This document shows, in pieces, positions 1 to 10,476 of a stretch of 64,000 bases of DNA (position 1 is its first letter; the number at the start of each line of letters is the position of its first letter). Position numbers and translations under genes: made by a program. The notes below the pieces were generated by a model that was given only the letters and a program-made list of their open reading frames with translations, was not told the origin of the DNA and did no database searches. Source of the DNA: Gammaproteobacteria bacterium (ex Lamellibrachia satsuma) (lineage in GTDB: Bacteria > Pseudomonadota > Gammaproteobacteria > Chromatiales > Chromatiaceae); the NCBI GenBank assembly GCA_019623805.1, contig CP053680.1:124001-188000 (forward strand), written 5' to 3'.

Positions 1-318
1 CACGTTAAAGGGATTATAGAAGGTAGTCGGCTTGCCTTTGGCATCCAGATTCCAGCCTACAAATTTTCCTGCGCATTTGAAGGTGGCATCGGAATTACGC
101 AGGAACTCGCTCTCCTTGATACCCAGTTGCTGGAGCATGCGGGGAAAACCCGTCACCGTCCCTTCGCCAACACCGATGGTAGGAATATTTGGCGACTCAA
201 TCAGGGTCACCTTGACCTTGGACTCACCCTTGTTCAGCATCGTGGTCAGAAACAGGCCCATCAACCAGCCTGCCGAACCGCCACCCACGATGGTGATATC
301 ATCTATCCTCTCGTTCAT
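1..318 (-). CDS. Flavin-dependent tryptophan halogenase family protein (N-terminal part)
   Basis: Only the first 106 residues lie in the window; the gene continues past the left edge. The protein starts MNERIDDITIVGGGSAGW, an FAD-binding Rossmann motif of the GGGxAGW type, and contains GVGEGTV near residue 49, matching the GVGEATVP segment of tryptophan halogenases such as PrnA. These enzymes use FADH2, oxygen and halide to form hypohalous acid, which halogenates tryptophan or another substrate. The catalytic lysine and WxWxIP motif lie outside the window, so activity and substrate cannot be judged. The ATG at 316-318 is preceded by a purine-rich stretch. A related FAD monooxygenase without halogenating activity is possible. 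Confidence 0.8.
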   Translation of the reverse strand, partial: MNERIDDITIVGGGSAGWLMGLFLTTMLNKGESKVKVTLIESPNIPTIGVGEGTVTGFPRMLQQLGIKESEFLRNSDATFKCAGKFVGWNLDAKGKPTTFYNPFNV

Positions 319-354
319 CTCTCGGTCCCCGCTTTTCTTTACCATTATGTGCTT

Positions 355-382
355 TTGATTGATGAGTCTTAGACTCAATCAA
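355..382. terminator. Inverted repeat between halogenase and TauE genes
   Basis: GAGTC and GACTC pair across a 3-base loop. TTGATT and AATCAA extend the stem after a 3-base bulge. It lies just downstream of the permease stop codon and upstream of the halogenase, both on the minus strand. No clear U-run follows, so it could be a weak terminator or an operator. Confidence 0.3.
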
Positions 383-389
383 ACTCAGG

Positions 390-1373
390 TCAATCTGATC
401 CCATGGGTTCGTAACGTCTTACACTGTACATACCATAGTAGAGCAGTGAAAATACCACCAGCATAAGCAAGCTGACCAGTACAACAGACGGTGTCATGGG
501 AATCAGCCAGAGTGAGCTGATAAATTCAATCAGGATCAGTAAAATCAATCCTTTCGCGATAACCTGACGATCCAGCAGACTACAGAGCATCGCTCCCATA
601 GGCGCACCAACCACTACGACAGGTATGGCGGCAAGCCACCACTCTCTGATCTCTGGCGTAAAACCATCGATCACAAAAATATGCAGCAGAAAACCGACAA
701 TCGAATTCGATGCCATCAGAATCACTGAGGTGGGTGTTGAAATTTTTTCACTCACCCTGAATAACAGCACCATGACAGAGAAGGTAATGATGTCGATGCC
801 GTTACCCACCAGACCAGACATCACACCGCCAACGAAACCTGCAAGAGCGATAATCCAAGACTCGTACCCACTCTCATCCGGCAGCCGGTCGTGGCAGAGT
901 CGCATGCGGCGGTTCAGCATGAATAGCGTAACCGCAAAACTCGTCACCATGAAAGTAAAGCTCATTTTGATCATTGCCGATGTCAGCAATGGTGCCACCA
1001 CAATCGCACCTATAATCATCCCGGGAATCCCAGCAATTCCGGCCCAACGGATTACCCGCCACTCAACACGCACGCCCATCGCTATAATCATCAGGGATGC
1101 AGCACTCATTCCCACACTTTGAATAGCGAGAGAAAAAATCTTTGCGCTTGCAGGGTCGATCTGCAGCACCTTGGTAAAGATCGGGAAAGCTATCGCACCG
1201 CCACCTTCGCTGGTGGCCCCTGCAATAAAAGAACCGAACGCCATAGTCAGGGTCACTTGCCAATGATCCTTCATGGCGGCAACAATCACATCTCCCCCAG
1301 CAATCAAATACCATGCAGACCAGATGGCAATCGCCATCACACTATGAAACAAAAGAGCTCGTCTGGAGATCAA
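390..1373 (-). CDS. TauE/SafE (TSUP) family permease
   Basis: A 327-residue polytopic membrane protein with about eight hydrophobic segments and the two-half organisation of the TSUP family. The first half carries GSFIAGATSEGGGAIAFP and the second half GFVGGVMSGLVGNGIDI, the glycine-rich repeats typical of TauE/SafE proteins. Family members export sulfite, sulfoacetate or other sulfur-containing organic anions across the inner membrane. The substrate cannot be read from sequence. It is transcribed leftward, 71 bp upstream of the halogenase gene, and is divergent from the NYN gene on its right. Confidence 0.85.
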   Translation of the reverse strand: MISRRALLFHSVMAIAIWSAWYLIAGGDVIVAAMKDHWQVTLTMAFGSFIAGATSEGGGAIAFPIFTKVLQIDPASAKIFSLAIQSVGMSAASLMIIAMGVRVEWRVIRWAGIAGIPGMIIGAIVVAPLLTSAMIKMSFTFMVTSFAVTLFMLNRRMRLCHDRLPDESGYESWIIALAGFVGGVMSGLVGNGIDIITFSVMVLLFRVSEKISTPTSVILMASNSIVGFLLHIFVIDGFTPEIREWWLAAIPVVVVGAPMGAMLCSLLDRQVIAKGLILLILIEFISSLWLIPMTPSVVLVSLLMLVVFSLLYYGMYSVRRYEPMGSD

Positions 1374-1430
1374 TGGCCTGGATTATCCTATTAACAATAG
1401 GGTTAATAACAACTGGACACGGATATTGTC

Positions 1431-1449
1431 ATTCGAAACCTTTTCGAAT
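1431..1449. promoter_or_regulatory. Palindrome in divergent promoter region
   Basis: ATTCGAAA (1431-1438) and TTTCGAAT (1442-1449) form a perfect 8-bp inverted repeat with a 3-base spacer. It lies in the AT-rich 243-bp gap between the leftward permease gene and the rightward NYN gene. It is placed like an operator for one or both genes, but no regulator is identified. Confidence 0.25.
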
Positions 1450-1616
1450 TTGAGTTACCCTGCAATTCTATAGTCTCACTTCAAAGCAAGGCCTGTTTAA
1501 CAATCATTAAATATCGTTATAAAAAGACTGCAAATGGGAACCTAATCCACTGTTAATTAAGTCACGTATTTATATTACCGGATCTACACCATTCATTTTT
1601 TATTTAGAGAGCCACA

Positions 1617-2456
1617 TTGAACAACAACCTCAAGATAGGCGTTTTCGTGGACGCCGAAAATATCCGCTACAACGGCGGCTACCAACTTCGATACGATATT
1701 CTACGCCGCTTTGCCGCGCGTTTTGGCGGCAATTTATTACGCATGAACACCTATATCGCCTTTGATCAGGAGCGGGCAAAGGATGATTACGAATACGCCA
1801 AACGGGCACGTTCGTACCAGCAGATGGTACGGGATTACGGCTGGAAGATCATCGTAAAATATGTGCGCCGCTATACCGATGAAGAGGGCAATGTAACAAC
1901 CAAAGCCAATGCGGATCTCGATCTTGCAGTTGATGCCATGCTGCAATCGGAAAAACTCGATCTGGTGCTGCTGGTCACCGGAGACGGCGATTTTCTGCAG
2001 GTGGTGACAGCCCTGCAGGACCGGGGCTGCCGTGTAGAACTGCTCGGTTTCCGCAACGTCTCCAGGGAACTGCAACGGCAGGTCGACGACTATTTTTCCG
2101 GTTTTCTGATTCCCGACCTGTTACCGATCTCCTATGAACCACGTAATGAGTGGGGCTCCCCCGGCTCCTGCGTCCGTGGCATCTGCTCGAAATGGTTTCC
2201 CGACAAAGGATATGGCTTTCTGCGCTTCATCAGGCATATCGATCCGAACCTGTGGATTACGGATCCACGTGATCCGGAATCCCCCTATGAGAGCGTATTC
2301 TGCCATGCCAATGAGTTGGCCGACGGTGTCACTGACGAACTCCTGTCAAACCGGGAGACTGTGCTCGAATTCTATATCGAGAAGAGTGATAAAGGCGACG
2401 GCATGGTTGCCAACAATGTTCGTCTTGTGCCCTCTTACGGAAATCATGGTCTATGA
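1617..2456 (+). CDS. NYN (LabA/DUF88) domain protein with C-terminal cold-shock-like domain
   Basis: 279 residues with an apparent TTG start preceded by GAGAG. Residues 6-165 are a NYN/PIN-like nuclease domain: VFVDAENIR supplies the first acidic residue, NADLDLAVD the central acidic cluster and VTGDGDF the last acidic motif. Residues about 180-275 look like a cold-shock domain: KGYGFLRF resembles RNP1 and VFCHANEL resembles RNP2, with about 20 extra residues (aspartate/proline-rich) between them. NYN proteins are metal-dependent RNases or RNA-binding factors, so a cold-shock fold would add single-strand nucleic acid binding. The gene stands alone, facing the Nudix gene convergently 16 bp away. 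Confidence 0.8.
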   Translation: MNNNLKIGVFVDAENIRYNGGYQLRYDILRRFAARFGGNLLRMNTYIAFDQERAKDDYEYAKRARSYQQMVRDYGWKIIVKYVRRYTDEEGNVTTKANADLDLAVDAMLQSEKLDLVLLVTGDGDFLQVVTALQDRGCRVELLGFRNVSRELQRQVDDYFSGFLIPDLLPISYEPRNEWGSPGSCVRGICSKWFPDKGYGFLRFIRHIDPNLWITDPRDPESPYESVFCHANELADGVTDELLSNRETVLEFYIEKSDKGDGMVANNVRLVPSYGNHGL

Positions 2457-2472
2457 CTTACACCTACTGAAT

Positions 2473-3042
2473 CTACAGCAGTTGGGTGTGGTAGCGGCGG
2501 GGATTGTCTGGCAGACGGACAATTGTCCCGCTGCGCAATTCGTAGTGGTTACGCCTGGCATCCTCGAAAAAAAGCCGCAGTGTTTCATGGACCACAGGGA
2601 AGGCAATCTCATCCCAGGGAATCTCCTGCTCAGCGAACAGCGCGACCTCCAGACTCTCACTGCCCGGTCCAAAGTCAAGATCCATCAGGCGGCTTTTGAA
2701 CAACAAATAAACCTGGCTGATGTGAGGAAGATTGAAGAGAGTATACAACGCTTCCACCTCCACTCTGGCATTCGCCTCCTCCAGGGTCTCCCTGGCTGCA
2801 CCCTCCTGGCTGGTCTCGCCATTTTCCATAAAACCCGCAGGCAGCGTCCATAGTCCGTAACGGGGTTCGATCGCACGACGGCAGAGCAGCACTTTGTCCT
2901 CCCACATCGGAATACAACCCACCACCATCTTGGGATTCTGATAGTGGACCGTCAGACACTCAGCGCAGATGTGCCTGGGGCGATTGTCTCCATCCGGTAC
3001 TTTGACTTCCACTTCAGCTCCACACTGGCTGCAATACTTCAT
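2473..3042 (-). CDS. Nudix hydrolase with N-terminal zinc ribbon
   Basis: 189 residues. The N-terminus has two cysteine pairs (CSQC at residues 4-7 and CAEC near 26-29), a zinc ribbon found on one group of Nudix pyrophosphatases. The Nudix box follows: GFMENGET begins it and RETLEEAN ends it, giving the full G-x5-E-x7-RE-x2-EE pattern needed for magnesium-dependent cleavage of nucleoside diphosphate derivatives. Relatives of this architecture include NADH/ADP-ribose-type pyrophosphatases, but the substrate is not determinable here. Monocistronic; the 282-bp gap upstream (3043-3324) before ppx holds no recognised feature. Confidence 0.87.
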   Translation of the reverse strand: MKYCSQCGAEVEVKVPDGDNRPRHICAECLTVHYQNPKMVVGCIPMWEDKVLLCRRAIEPRYGLWTLPAGFMENGETSQEGAARETLEEANARVEVEALYTLFNLPHISQVYLLFKSRLMDLDFGPGSESLEVALFAEQEIPWDEIAFPVVHETLRLFFEDARRNHYELRSGTIVRLPDNPRRYHTQLL

Positions 3043-3324
3043 CGATCAACTCTCATATTTCTCCTGCTCCAACACACCTTCGGCCAATTTTTCAAACCAT
3101 TTAGTGCCAATGGCACCTTCTATTATCACCTAATGATCCCAACCACTGCGATTTTCCATACAAATACTAATAGTAAGATATGCAATCCCTAGACTGCATC
3201 AGTTTTGCACGAACCGGCAAAAGCAACAATCAGCGGCCACAAACCGATAAAGAAAGCGAAGGTTAGATAATCGCCATAGCTCCCGGTAAAATCATCCGGA
3301 CTTCACACCGGAGATGGTCAGATC

Positions 3325-4839
3325 ATGCAGGACAATACACCACAAACCACAGACCTCCAGGAGACTGTTGCTGCCATCGATTTGGGCTCCAATAGCTTCC
3401 ACATGATTGTCGCCCGCGTTACCGACGGCAACCTGCAGGTCATCGACAAATTGCGGGAGATGGTGAGGCTGGGCGAAGGATTGACCAAAACCAAGCAGCT
3501 TAAACCCGAGGTGGCAGAAAGGGCCATCACCTGTCTTGAGCGATTCGGTCAGCGATTGGGCTCTATCCCTTCTGCAAATGTTCGCACCGTCGGCACCAAC
3601 ACCCTGCGTCAGGTAAGTTCAGCAGACAATTTTCTGGCGACCGCCCAGCAGGCGCTGGGGCATCCCATCGAGGTCATTGCCGGCCGCGAAGAGGCTCGCC
3701 TGGTCTATCTCGGCGTGGCTTACGGCCTTGCCGCAGGAGATGAACGCCGCCTGGTGGTGGATATCGGCGGCGGCAGTACTGAACTCATCATCGGCGAAGG
3801 CTTCACCACCTGCCAGCGCGAGAGCCTGCACATGGGCTGCGTGAGCATAAGCAGGGGGTTTTTCAAAGACGGCAATATCACCGCCAAGGCGATGAAAAAG
3901 GCGGAGCTTGCCTGTGCCATCCAGATCCGTCCTGTACGCTCCTGGTTTCGCGACGGCAACTGGAGCCTCGCCATCGGCAGTTCCGGCACCATCAAGGCGA
4001 TCCAAAAAGTGGTTCAGGAAGAGGGTTGGAGTGAACAGGGCATCACTCTAAGATCTCTGGAAAAACTGCAAAAGGCAATGATTGCTGCGGGCAGTGTAGA
4101 AGCGCTCAACCTGAAAGGACTGACATCAGAACGGAAACCTGTCTTCTCTGGTGGCGTCGCGGTCCTCCTTGCAGTCTTTCGCCATATCGGCATCGAGCAG
4201 ATGCAGGTCTCCGACGAGGCGCTGCGAGAAGGATTGATCTACGACATGGTTGGCCGCAGCCGCCACGAGGACACCCGCGATCGCACCATCAAATCTCTAT
4301 CCAAACGCTACAATATCGACGCCGATCAGGCGGTGCGTGTCGAAGCCACTGCCCTGGCCCTCTTCAACCAAGTCATCAAAGTCTGGAAGATGGGCGACCC
4401 CCGCTATTCCAGCATGCTGAGTTGGGCCGCGCTTGTGCATGAGATCGGTCTCACGGTCTCCCACAGCCAGTTCAATAAGCACGGCGCCTATCTGTTGGAA
4501 AACTCCGACATGTCGGGATTTACCCGGCAGGATCAGTGCGTGATTGCCGCACTGGTACGGGGACACAGGCGCAAATTCCCCACTTCCACCTTCGAAGCTC
4601 TTCCCAGGGGGGTGGTGCTCTGTACAAAACAACTTTGCGTTCTGCTGCGTCTTGCAGTGCTGTTGCATCGCAGCCGCTCAGCAGTAACCAAGCCGCACGC
4701 CCTGTTGGAGGTCGAGGGAAACCACCTGCTGTTGGAGTTTCCGAAAGGCTGGCTGGAGTCTCATCCACTCACCCATGCCGAGTTAAAACAGGAAGCGGAC
4801 TATCTCGAGGCCACTGGTTTCGGACTCTCTTTCGAATAG
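3325..4839 (+). CDS. ppx: Exopolyphosphatase, Ppx/GppA family
   Basis: 504 residues, the usual length for proteobacterial Ppx. The N-terminal ASKHA fold shows IDLGSNSFHMIVAR (phosphate loop 1) and VVDIGGGSTELIIG (phosphate loop 2). The C-terminal part is HD-like, with HEIG near residue 373. Ppx removes terminal phosphate from polyphosphate; GppA homologs act on pppGpp, and the two cannot be separated with certainty from sequence. GGAGAT lies about 10 bases before the ATG. No ppk is adjacent, unlike the E. coli arrangement. It is convergent with the SCO1 gene. Confidence 0.9.
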   Translation: MQDNTPQTTDLQETVAAIDLGSNSFHMIVARVTDGNLQVIDKLREMVRLGEGLTKTKQLKPEVAERAITCLERFGQRLGSIPSANVRTVGTNTLRQVSSADNFLATAQQALGHPIEVIAGREEARLVYLGVAYGLAAGDERRLVVDIGGGSTELIIGEGFTTCQRESLHMGCVSISRGFFKDGNITAKAMKKAELACAIQIRPVRSWFRDGNWSLAIGSSGTIKAIQKVVQEEGWSEQGITLRSLEKLQKAMIAAGSVEALNLKGLTSERKPVFSGGVAVLLAVFRHIGIEQMQVSDEALREGLIYDMVGRSRHEDTRDRTIKSLSKRYNIDADQAVRVEATALALFNQVIKVWKMGDPRYSSMLSWAALVHEIGLTVSHSQFNKHGAYLLENSDMSGFTRQDQCVIAALVRGHRRKFPTSTFEALPRGVVLCTKQLCVLLRLAVLLHRSRSAVTKPHALLEVEGNHLLLEFPKGWLESHPLTHAELKQEADYLEATGFGLSFE

Positions 4840-4930
4840 CAAGCCCAACCCAACAACACATTGGGAGACCTGATCAAGCGTAGCCGGTCAGGCTGCGGCC
4901 GTTATTACCAGGACAAACGGTCGCTGGAAA

Positions 4931-5554
4931 TTACTTCACCACAACAACGTCTGACAACAATTTTCTCATCAGGGTCAACATCTCTTCGGGTGGTGTACCA
5001 TGAGGCATCACTTTCGCCAGCTTCCCCCCCCGGTCGATAAAGTAAGTATCCGCCGAGTGATCCACGACATAGTTGGTCTCAGAGTGCTGCTCTACGATGC
5101 TATAGGCTGCGCCATATTTCTCTGCGACCTCCTTCACAGCTTCCGACAAACCCGTGACACCTAAAATGCTTGGATGGAAGTACTCCCCATACACCCTGAG
5201 CCGCTCCAGTGAATCGCGATTGGGATCGACGCTGATGAACAGCGGCTGTACCCCGGCAAGCTCATCCTCAGTCAGTTCGTTCAGGGCCATGCTGAGAAAA
5301 CCCAGACTCGTCGGGCAGATATCCGGGCACCAGGTATAGCCAAAATAGAGGATGACGACCTTACCCTGATAATCGTTCAGCGACACAGGCCCCAGATGCG
5401 AGTCAAGCGCAAAATTGCCACCAACGGGTGTTGCGGAGATGGAGAGTTGTTCGTGACTGGGTACGCTGTCTGACTGAGGGGCCCAGAACAGCACCACCCA
5501 TATCAGTAAACCGCTCAACAACACAATAACGCCCAGTAGGAAGATACGCTGCAT
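4931..5554 (-). CDS. SCO1/SenC family copper chaperone/thioredoxin-like protein
   Basis: 207 residues with one N-terminal hydrophobic segment (residues 3-25), so anchored in the inner membrane with the domain in the periplasm. The thioredoxin-like fold carries the CPDIC copper/redox motif near residues 77-81, and the conserved distal histidine lies in VVDHSADTY. Such proteins deliver copper to the CuA centre of cytochrome c oxidase or keep its cysteines reduced. No oxidase genes are in the window. It follows a small exported protein on the same strand with about 50 bp between them, and they may be co-transcribed. Confidence 0.9.
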   Translation of the reverse strand: MQRIFLLGVIVLLSGLLIWVVLFWAPQSDSVPSHEQLSISATPVGGNFALDSHLGPVSLNDYQGKVVILYFGYTWCPDICPTSLGFLSMALNELTEDELAGVQPLFISVDPNRDSLERLRVYGEYFHPSILGVTGLSEAVKEVAEKYGAAYSIVEQHSETNYVVDHSADTYFIDRGGKLAKVMPHGTPPEEMLTLMRKLLSDVVVVK

Positions 5555-5603
5555 GATGACTTCCGATTTTGGTATAGATTAAGTGGCTAATACGAATTAG
5601 ACA

Positions 5604-6158
5604 CTATTCGCTTCTTTGCCCGATCAGCTTAGAGGCAGTCTGGACAGTTTCGGTAAACAAAGTGAGCATATCCAGAAACTTCTCATTCCTTTCAATGATC
5701 ACATTCTCCTGCGTGATATCTTCATCCAGCGACTCATCAATCCTGTCAATCACTATTTCCACTTTTTCCAGCTGACGTGTCAGTCCCACAGACTGCCGCT
5801 GCAGGTCCACCGCGATAAAATGGCGTTGCGTGGAGGAGACTGTCGGGCGTTGGTGGAGACGAAGCAGACGTTCAATGTCGCTCTGGGCGCGGCTCATATG
5901 ACGTTCGAATTCAAAAGAATCAAATTGCCTGAGACCTGCCTGATGACGCAGATTTCGTAGCTGAACCCGTATTGACGGGGCCAGTTTCCTCACTTGATCC
6001 AGCTGACTCTGCAGCTGGCGCAAATCGGCCGTATCAAGCAACTTTGTTTTCGTTCCACCATTGCTGGAGAAAGGCTCATTGTCTGCCGGCGCGGCAATAA
6101 CGACCGGCGACATCAGAGCAACTGCCAAGACAATCAGTAAAAGACCCTGTTTATACAT
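5604..6158 (-). CDS. Hypothetical exported helical protein
   Basis: Not recognised. From the ATG at 6156-6158 the product starts MYKQGLLLIVLAVALMSPVVIAA, a clear Sec signal peptide with an AxA-type cleavage site. An upstream TTG in frame would add 11 residues that fit less well. The mature part, about 160 residues, is charged and predicted helical, without cysteines. It may form a coiled coil (repeated L/I with R, Q and E). It sits between parE and the SCO1 gene on the same strand. A periplasmic role is inferred only from the signal peptide. Confidence 0.6.
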   Translation of the reverse strand: MYKQGLLLIVLAVALMSPVVIAAPADNEPFSSNGGTKTKLLDTADLRQLQSQLDQVRKLAPSIRVQLRNLRHQAGLRQFDSFEFERHMSRAQSDIERLLRLHQRPTVSSTQRHFIAVDLQRQSVGLTRQLEKVEIVIDRIDESLDEDITQENVIIERNEKFLDMLTLFTETVQTASKLIGQRSE

Positions 6159-6213
6159 ATTCAATCCGGGGAGCACCCTCAAACAGTTCAAAATCCAACA
6201 AAACCCGAGTCAC

Positions 6214-8118
<1,905 letters not shown>

Positions 8119-8119
8119 T

Positions 8120-8133
8120 CAAGTTTAAACTTG
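8120..8133. promoter_or_regulatory. Perfect 14-bp palindrome in parE/xseB divergent region
   Basis: CAAGTTTAAACTTG is an exact palindrome 20 bp upstream of the parE start, inside the divergent promoter region. It could be an operator or a chance AT-rich palindrome; no regulator is known to me. Confidence 0.2.
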
Positions 8134-8276
8134 GAAATATATGAAGCCGGGAAGTTTACACATCCTGGTAGCCCGTGGCGAGGTTTCAATCCCGTATGGG
8201 TTGGCTTTATCTCTTTACCGTGTGGTCTAATAGTTGGTATTCAATCCACACAAACATCCGTATATAGAGTCAAACC

Positions 8277-8513
8277 GTGCCGAGAAAAAAGAAGAGCCCG
8301 CCCCTGGAAGAGGCGCTGAGCGAGCTGGAATCCCTGGTCGAGACCCTGGAACAGGGTGACTTATCCCTTGATGAGTCACTGAAATCTTTCGAACGGGGGG
8401 TGGAACTGACACGTACCTGCCAGAAGGCGCTGGAGGCGGCGGAACAGAAAGTTCGTCTATTGACCGGCGATTCCAATGACGCTGTATTGGAGCCTTTCCA
8501 GCGTGACGAGTGA
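8277..8513 (+). CDS. xseB: Exodeoxyribonuclease VII small subunit
   Basis: 78 residues against about 80 in E. coli. LEEALSELESLVETLEQGDLSLDES matches the conserved helical hairpin of XseB, followed by the AFxRGxxL-type segment FERGVELTRTCQKAL. It forms the regulatory subunit of exonuclease VII with XseA, which is not in this window. The start is GTG at 8277. It is followed by ispA, an arrangement conserved in gammaproteobacteria. If ispA starts at the ATG at 8533, the genes are 19 bp apart. Confidence 0.92.
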   Translation: MPRKKKSPPLEEALSELESLVETLEQGDLSLDESLKSFERGVELTRTCQKALEAAEQKVRLLTGDSNDAVLEPFQRDE

Positions 8514-8532
8514 AACCCATCTTAAGGACTTC

Positions 8533-9405
8533 ATGCAGTTCTGCCAGGCACGGGTGGAGCACGCCCTCGATCGCACTTTGCCGACGACCGGCACCACGCC
8601 CACTCTACTGCACGAAGCGATGCGCTATGCCACCCTGGGAGGAGGTAAACGAGTCCGGCCGGTACTCGTCTATGCTGCGGGACAGGCCACCGGCGTCAAG
8701 ATGGAGCGACTGGATGCCGCTGCCTGTGCGATCGAGATGGTCCACGCATACTCACTTGTGCATGACGATTTGCCGGCAATGGATGACGATGACCTGCGCC
8801 GTGGGCGCCCCACCTGCCACAAAGCATTCGACGAGGCCACTGCTATCCTGGTCGGCGACGCACTGCAGACTCTGGCCTTCCAGACCCTTTGCACCGATAA
8901 CACGCTGGAAGCAAATACCGAAACCCGGCTGAAGATGGTGGAGACACTTGCCCGTGCAAGCGGTTCCAGAGGCATGGCCGGTGGTCAGGCGCTGGACCTG
9001 AGTGCGACCGGACACGAGCTGAACCTTACCGAACTGGAAAATCTGCATATCCACAAAACGGGTGCGCTGATCTGCGCCAGCGTCCGCATGGGCACGCTAT
9101 TGAATCCCAATCTCGATTCTGAAATAGCCCGCAAACTCAGCCACTTTGCAAAATGTATCGGGCTGGCATTTCAGATCCGGGACGATATCCTGGATGTAGA
9201 GGGCGACACCGAGACCCTGGGAAAAACCCAAGGCAAGGACCAGGCCCAGAACAAATCCACCTACCCTTCTCTACTCGGCCTCACAGGCGCACGCGAGAAA
9301 GCGGAGGAGTTCCGACAGAATGCCTTACAGAGTCTGGAGGGTTTTGGCGAAGAGGCAGCACCGTTACGCTGGATCGCCGATTACATCATCGGCCGAAATC
9401 ATTAA
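8533..9405 (+). CDS. ispA: Farnesyl/geranyl diphosphate synthase
   Basis: 290 residues from the ATG at 8533, which has AAGGA at the right distance. An in-frame ATG at 8476 lies inside xseB and is less likely. The first aspartate-rich motif is HDDLPAMDDDDLRRGRP near residues 80-96, and the second is QIRDDILDVEGD near 215. GGGKRVRPVLV is the isopentenyl diphosphate site. It condenses C5 units to farnesyl diphosphate for quinones and undecaprenyl carriers. In many relatives dxs follows ispA; here the next gene is folE2, and dxs is absent. Confidence 0.93.
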   Translation: MQFCQARVEHALDRTLPTTGTTPTLLHEAMRYATLGGGKRVRPVLVYAAGQATGVKMERLDAAACAIEMVHAYSLVHDDLPAMDDDDLRRGRPTCHKAFDEATAILVGDALQTLAFQTLCTDNTLEANTETRLKMVETLARASGSRGMAGGQALDLSATGHELNLTELENLHIHKTGALICASVRMGTLLNPNLDSEIARKLSHFAKCIGLAFQIRDDILDVEGDTETLGKTQGKDQAQNKSTYPSLLGLTGAREKAEEFRQNALQSLEGFGEEAAPLRWIADYIIGRNH

Positions 9406-9590
9406 CTTGCACCTCTCCCTTCTGCTTGGGATAATTGTCTGTTTCACGCTGGCCGTCTTCCCAATGGGGAGGATACGGAAAAACCAGAGGTTCTGTCAGT
9501 TGTCCCTGAACGGGCGGCAGACTATCCTCCGACTTCCCGACTCAGTATTTGCATGACTTCGCACTAGGTTGGCGAAGCAGGATCCCAGAC

Positions 9591-10403
9591 ATGGCAGAAA
9601 ACACCCCTCACACCGGCACCCAGATTGCGGATGTCCAAAACAGCGAAGATACCCGCAGGATCGCCATCGATAAGGTGGGCATCAAGGATATCCGCCACCC
9701 GGTACGCATCAAAGATCGTAGTGAGGGCGAACAGCACACCATTGCCAACTTCAATATGTACGTCAACCTGCCCCACAACTTCAAGGGCACGCACATGTCC
9801 CGTTTCGTGGAGATCCTCAACAGCCACGACTACGAGATCACCGTTGAATCCTTCAAGGACATGCTGAAGGAGATGGCGGAGCGTCTGGAAGCCGAGTCGG
9901 GCCACATCGAGATGAACTTCCCTTTCTTCATCAATAAGACCGCGCCGGTTTCCAATGTACAGAGCCTTCTTGACTACGATGTCACCCTGATAGGAGAGAT
10001 CCACAGCGGTGTTCCCAACATCGACATCAAGGTAGTAGTGCCGGTCACCAGCCTCTGTCCCTGCTCGAAAAAGATTTCCGATCGTGGTGCTCACAACCAG
10101 CGTTCTCACGTCACGATACAGGCACGTACCAGAGGATTTATCTGGATTGAGGAGATCATCGACATAGTTGAGCAGGAGGCATCATGCGAACTCTTCGGAC
10201 TGCTCAAGCGACCGGATGAGAAGCATGTCACCGAACGCGCCTACGACAATCCAAAGTTCGTCGAGGACATGGTTAGGGACGTGGCAGTGCGCCTCAACAA
10301 TGAGGATCGCATCGGTGCCTATGTCGTTGAATCCGAGAACTTCGAATCAATCCACAACCACTCGGCCTATGCACTGATCGAGCGGGATAAAACAGCTGAA
10401 TAA
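9591..10403 (+). CDS. folE2: GTP cyclohydrolase IB (FolE2)
   Basis: 270 residues from the ATG at 9591, preceded by AGGA; a longer frame from 9549 begins in untranslated sequence. The product has the FolE2 signature: [18 protein letters not shown] near residue 150 with the metal-binding cysteine, and the distal glutamate/histidine in [10 protein letters not shown] near the C-terminus. It converts GTP to dihydroneopterin triphosphate for folate or queuosine synthesis and tolerates metals other than zinc. The gap 9406-9590 holds no gene, and I could not recognise a Zur box there. Confidence 0.93.
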   Translation: MAENTPHTGTQIADVQNSEDTRRIAIDKVGIKDIRHPVRIKDRSEGEQHTIANFNMYVNLPHNFKGTHMSRFVEILNSHDYEITVESFKDMLKEMAERLEAESGHIEMNFPFFINKTAPVSNVQSLLDYDVTLIGEIHSGVPNIDIKVVVPVTSLCPCSKKISDRGAHNQRSHVTIQARTRGFIWIEEIIDIVEQEASCELFGLLKRPDEKHVTERAYDNPKFVEDMVRDVAVRLNNEDRIGAYVVESENFESIHNHSAYALIERDKTAE

Positions 10404-10407
10404 CCAC

Positions 10408-10464
10408 GTAGAGTGCGCTGTGCGCACCATGATTGCTTATTCTGGTGCGCACAGCGCACCCTAC
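10408..10464. repeat. Long hairpin repeat between convergent genes
   Basis: Two 22-base arms (10408-10429 and 10443-10464) pair at 21 of 22 positions around a 13-base loop. The arms contain GTGCGCTGTGCGCACC. The position between folE2 and the convergent retropepsin gene fits a bidirectional terminator. The GC-rich palindromic form also resembles dispersed REP-like elements. Confidence 0.7.
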
Positions 10465-10476
10465 AAATTTGAGTTA

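Noticed and set aside
2134..2853. 239-codon plus-strand frame overlapping the NYN and Nudix genes
   Set aside because: It crosses two well-supported genes in other frames and has no motif.
6156..6191. TTG start for the exported helical protein
   Set aside because: The extra 11 residues precede an otherwise perfect signal peptide that starts at the ATG.
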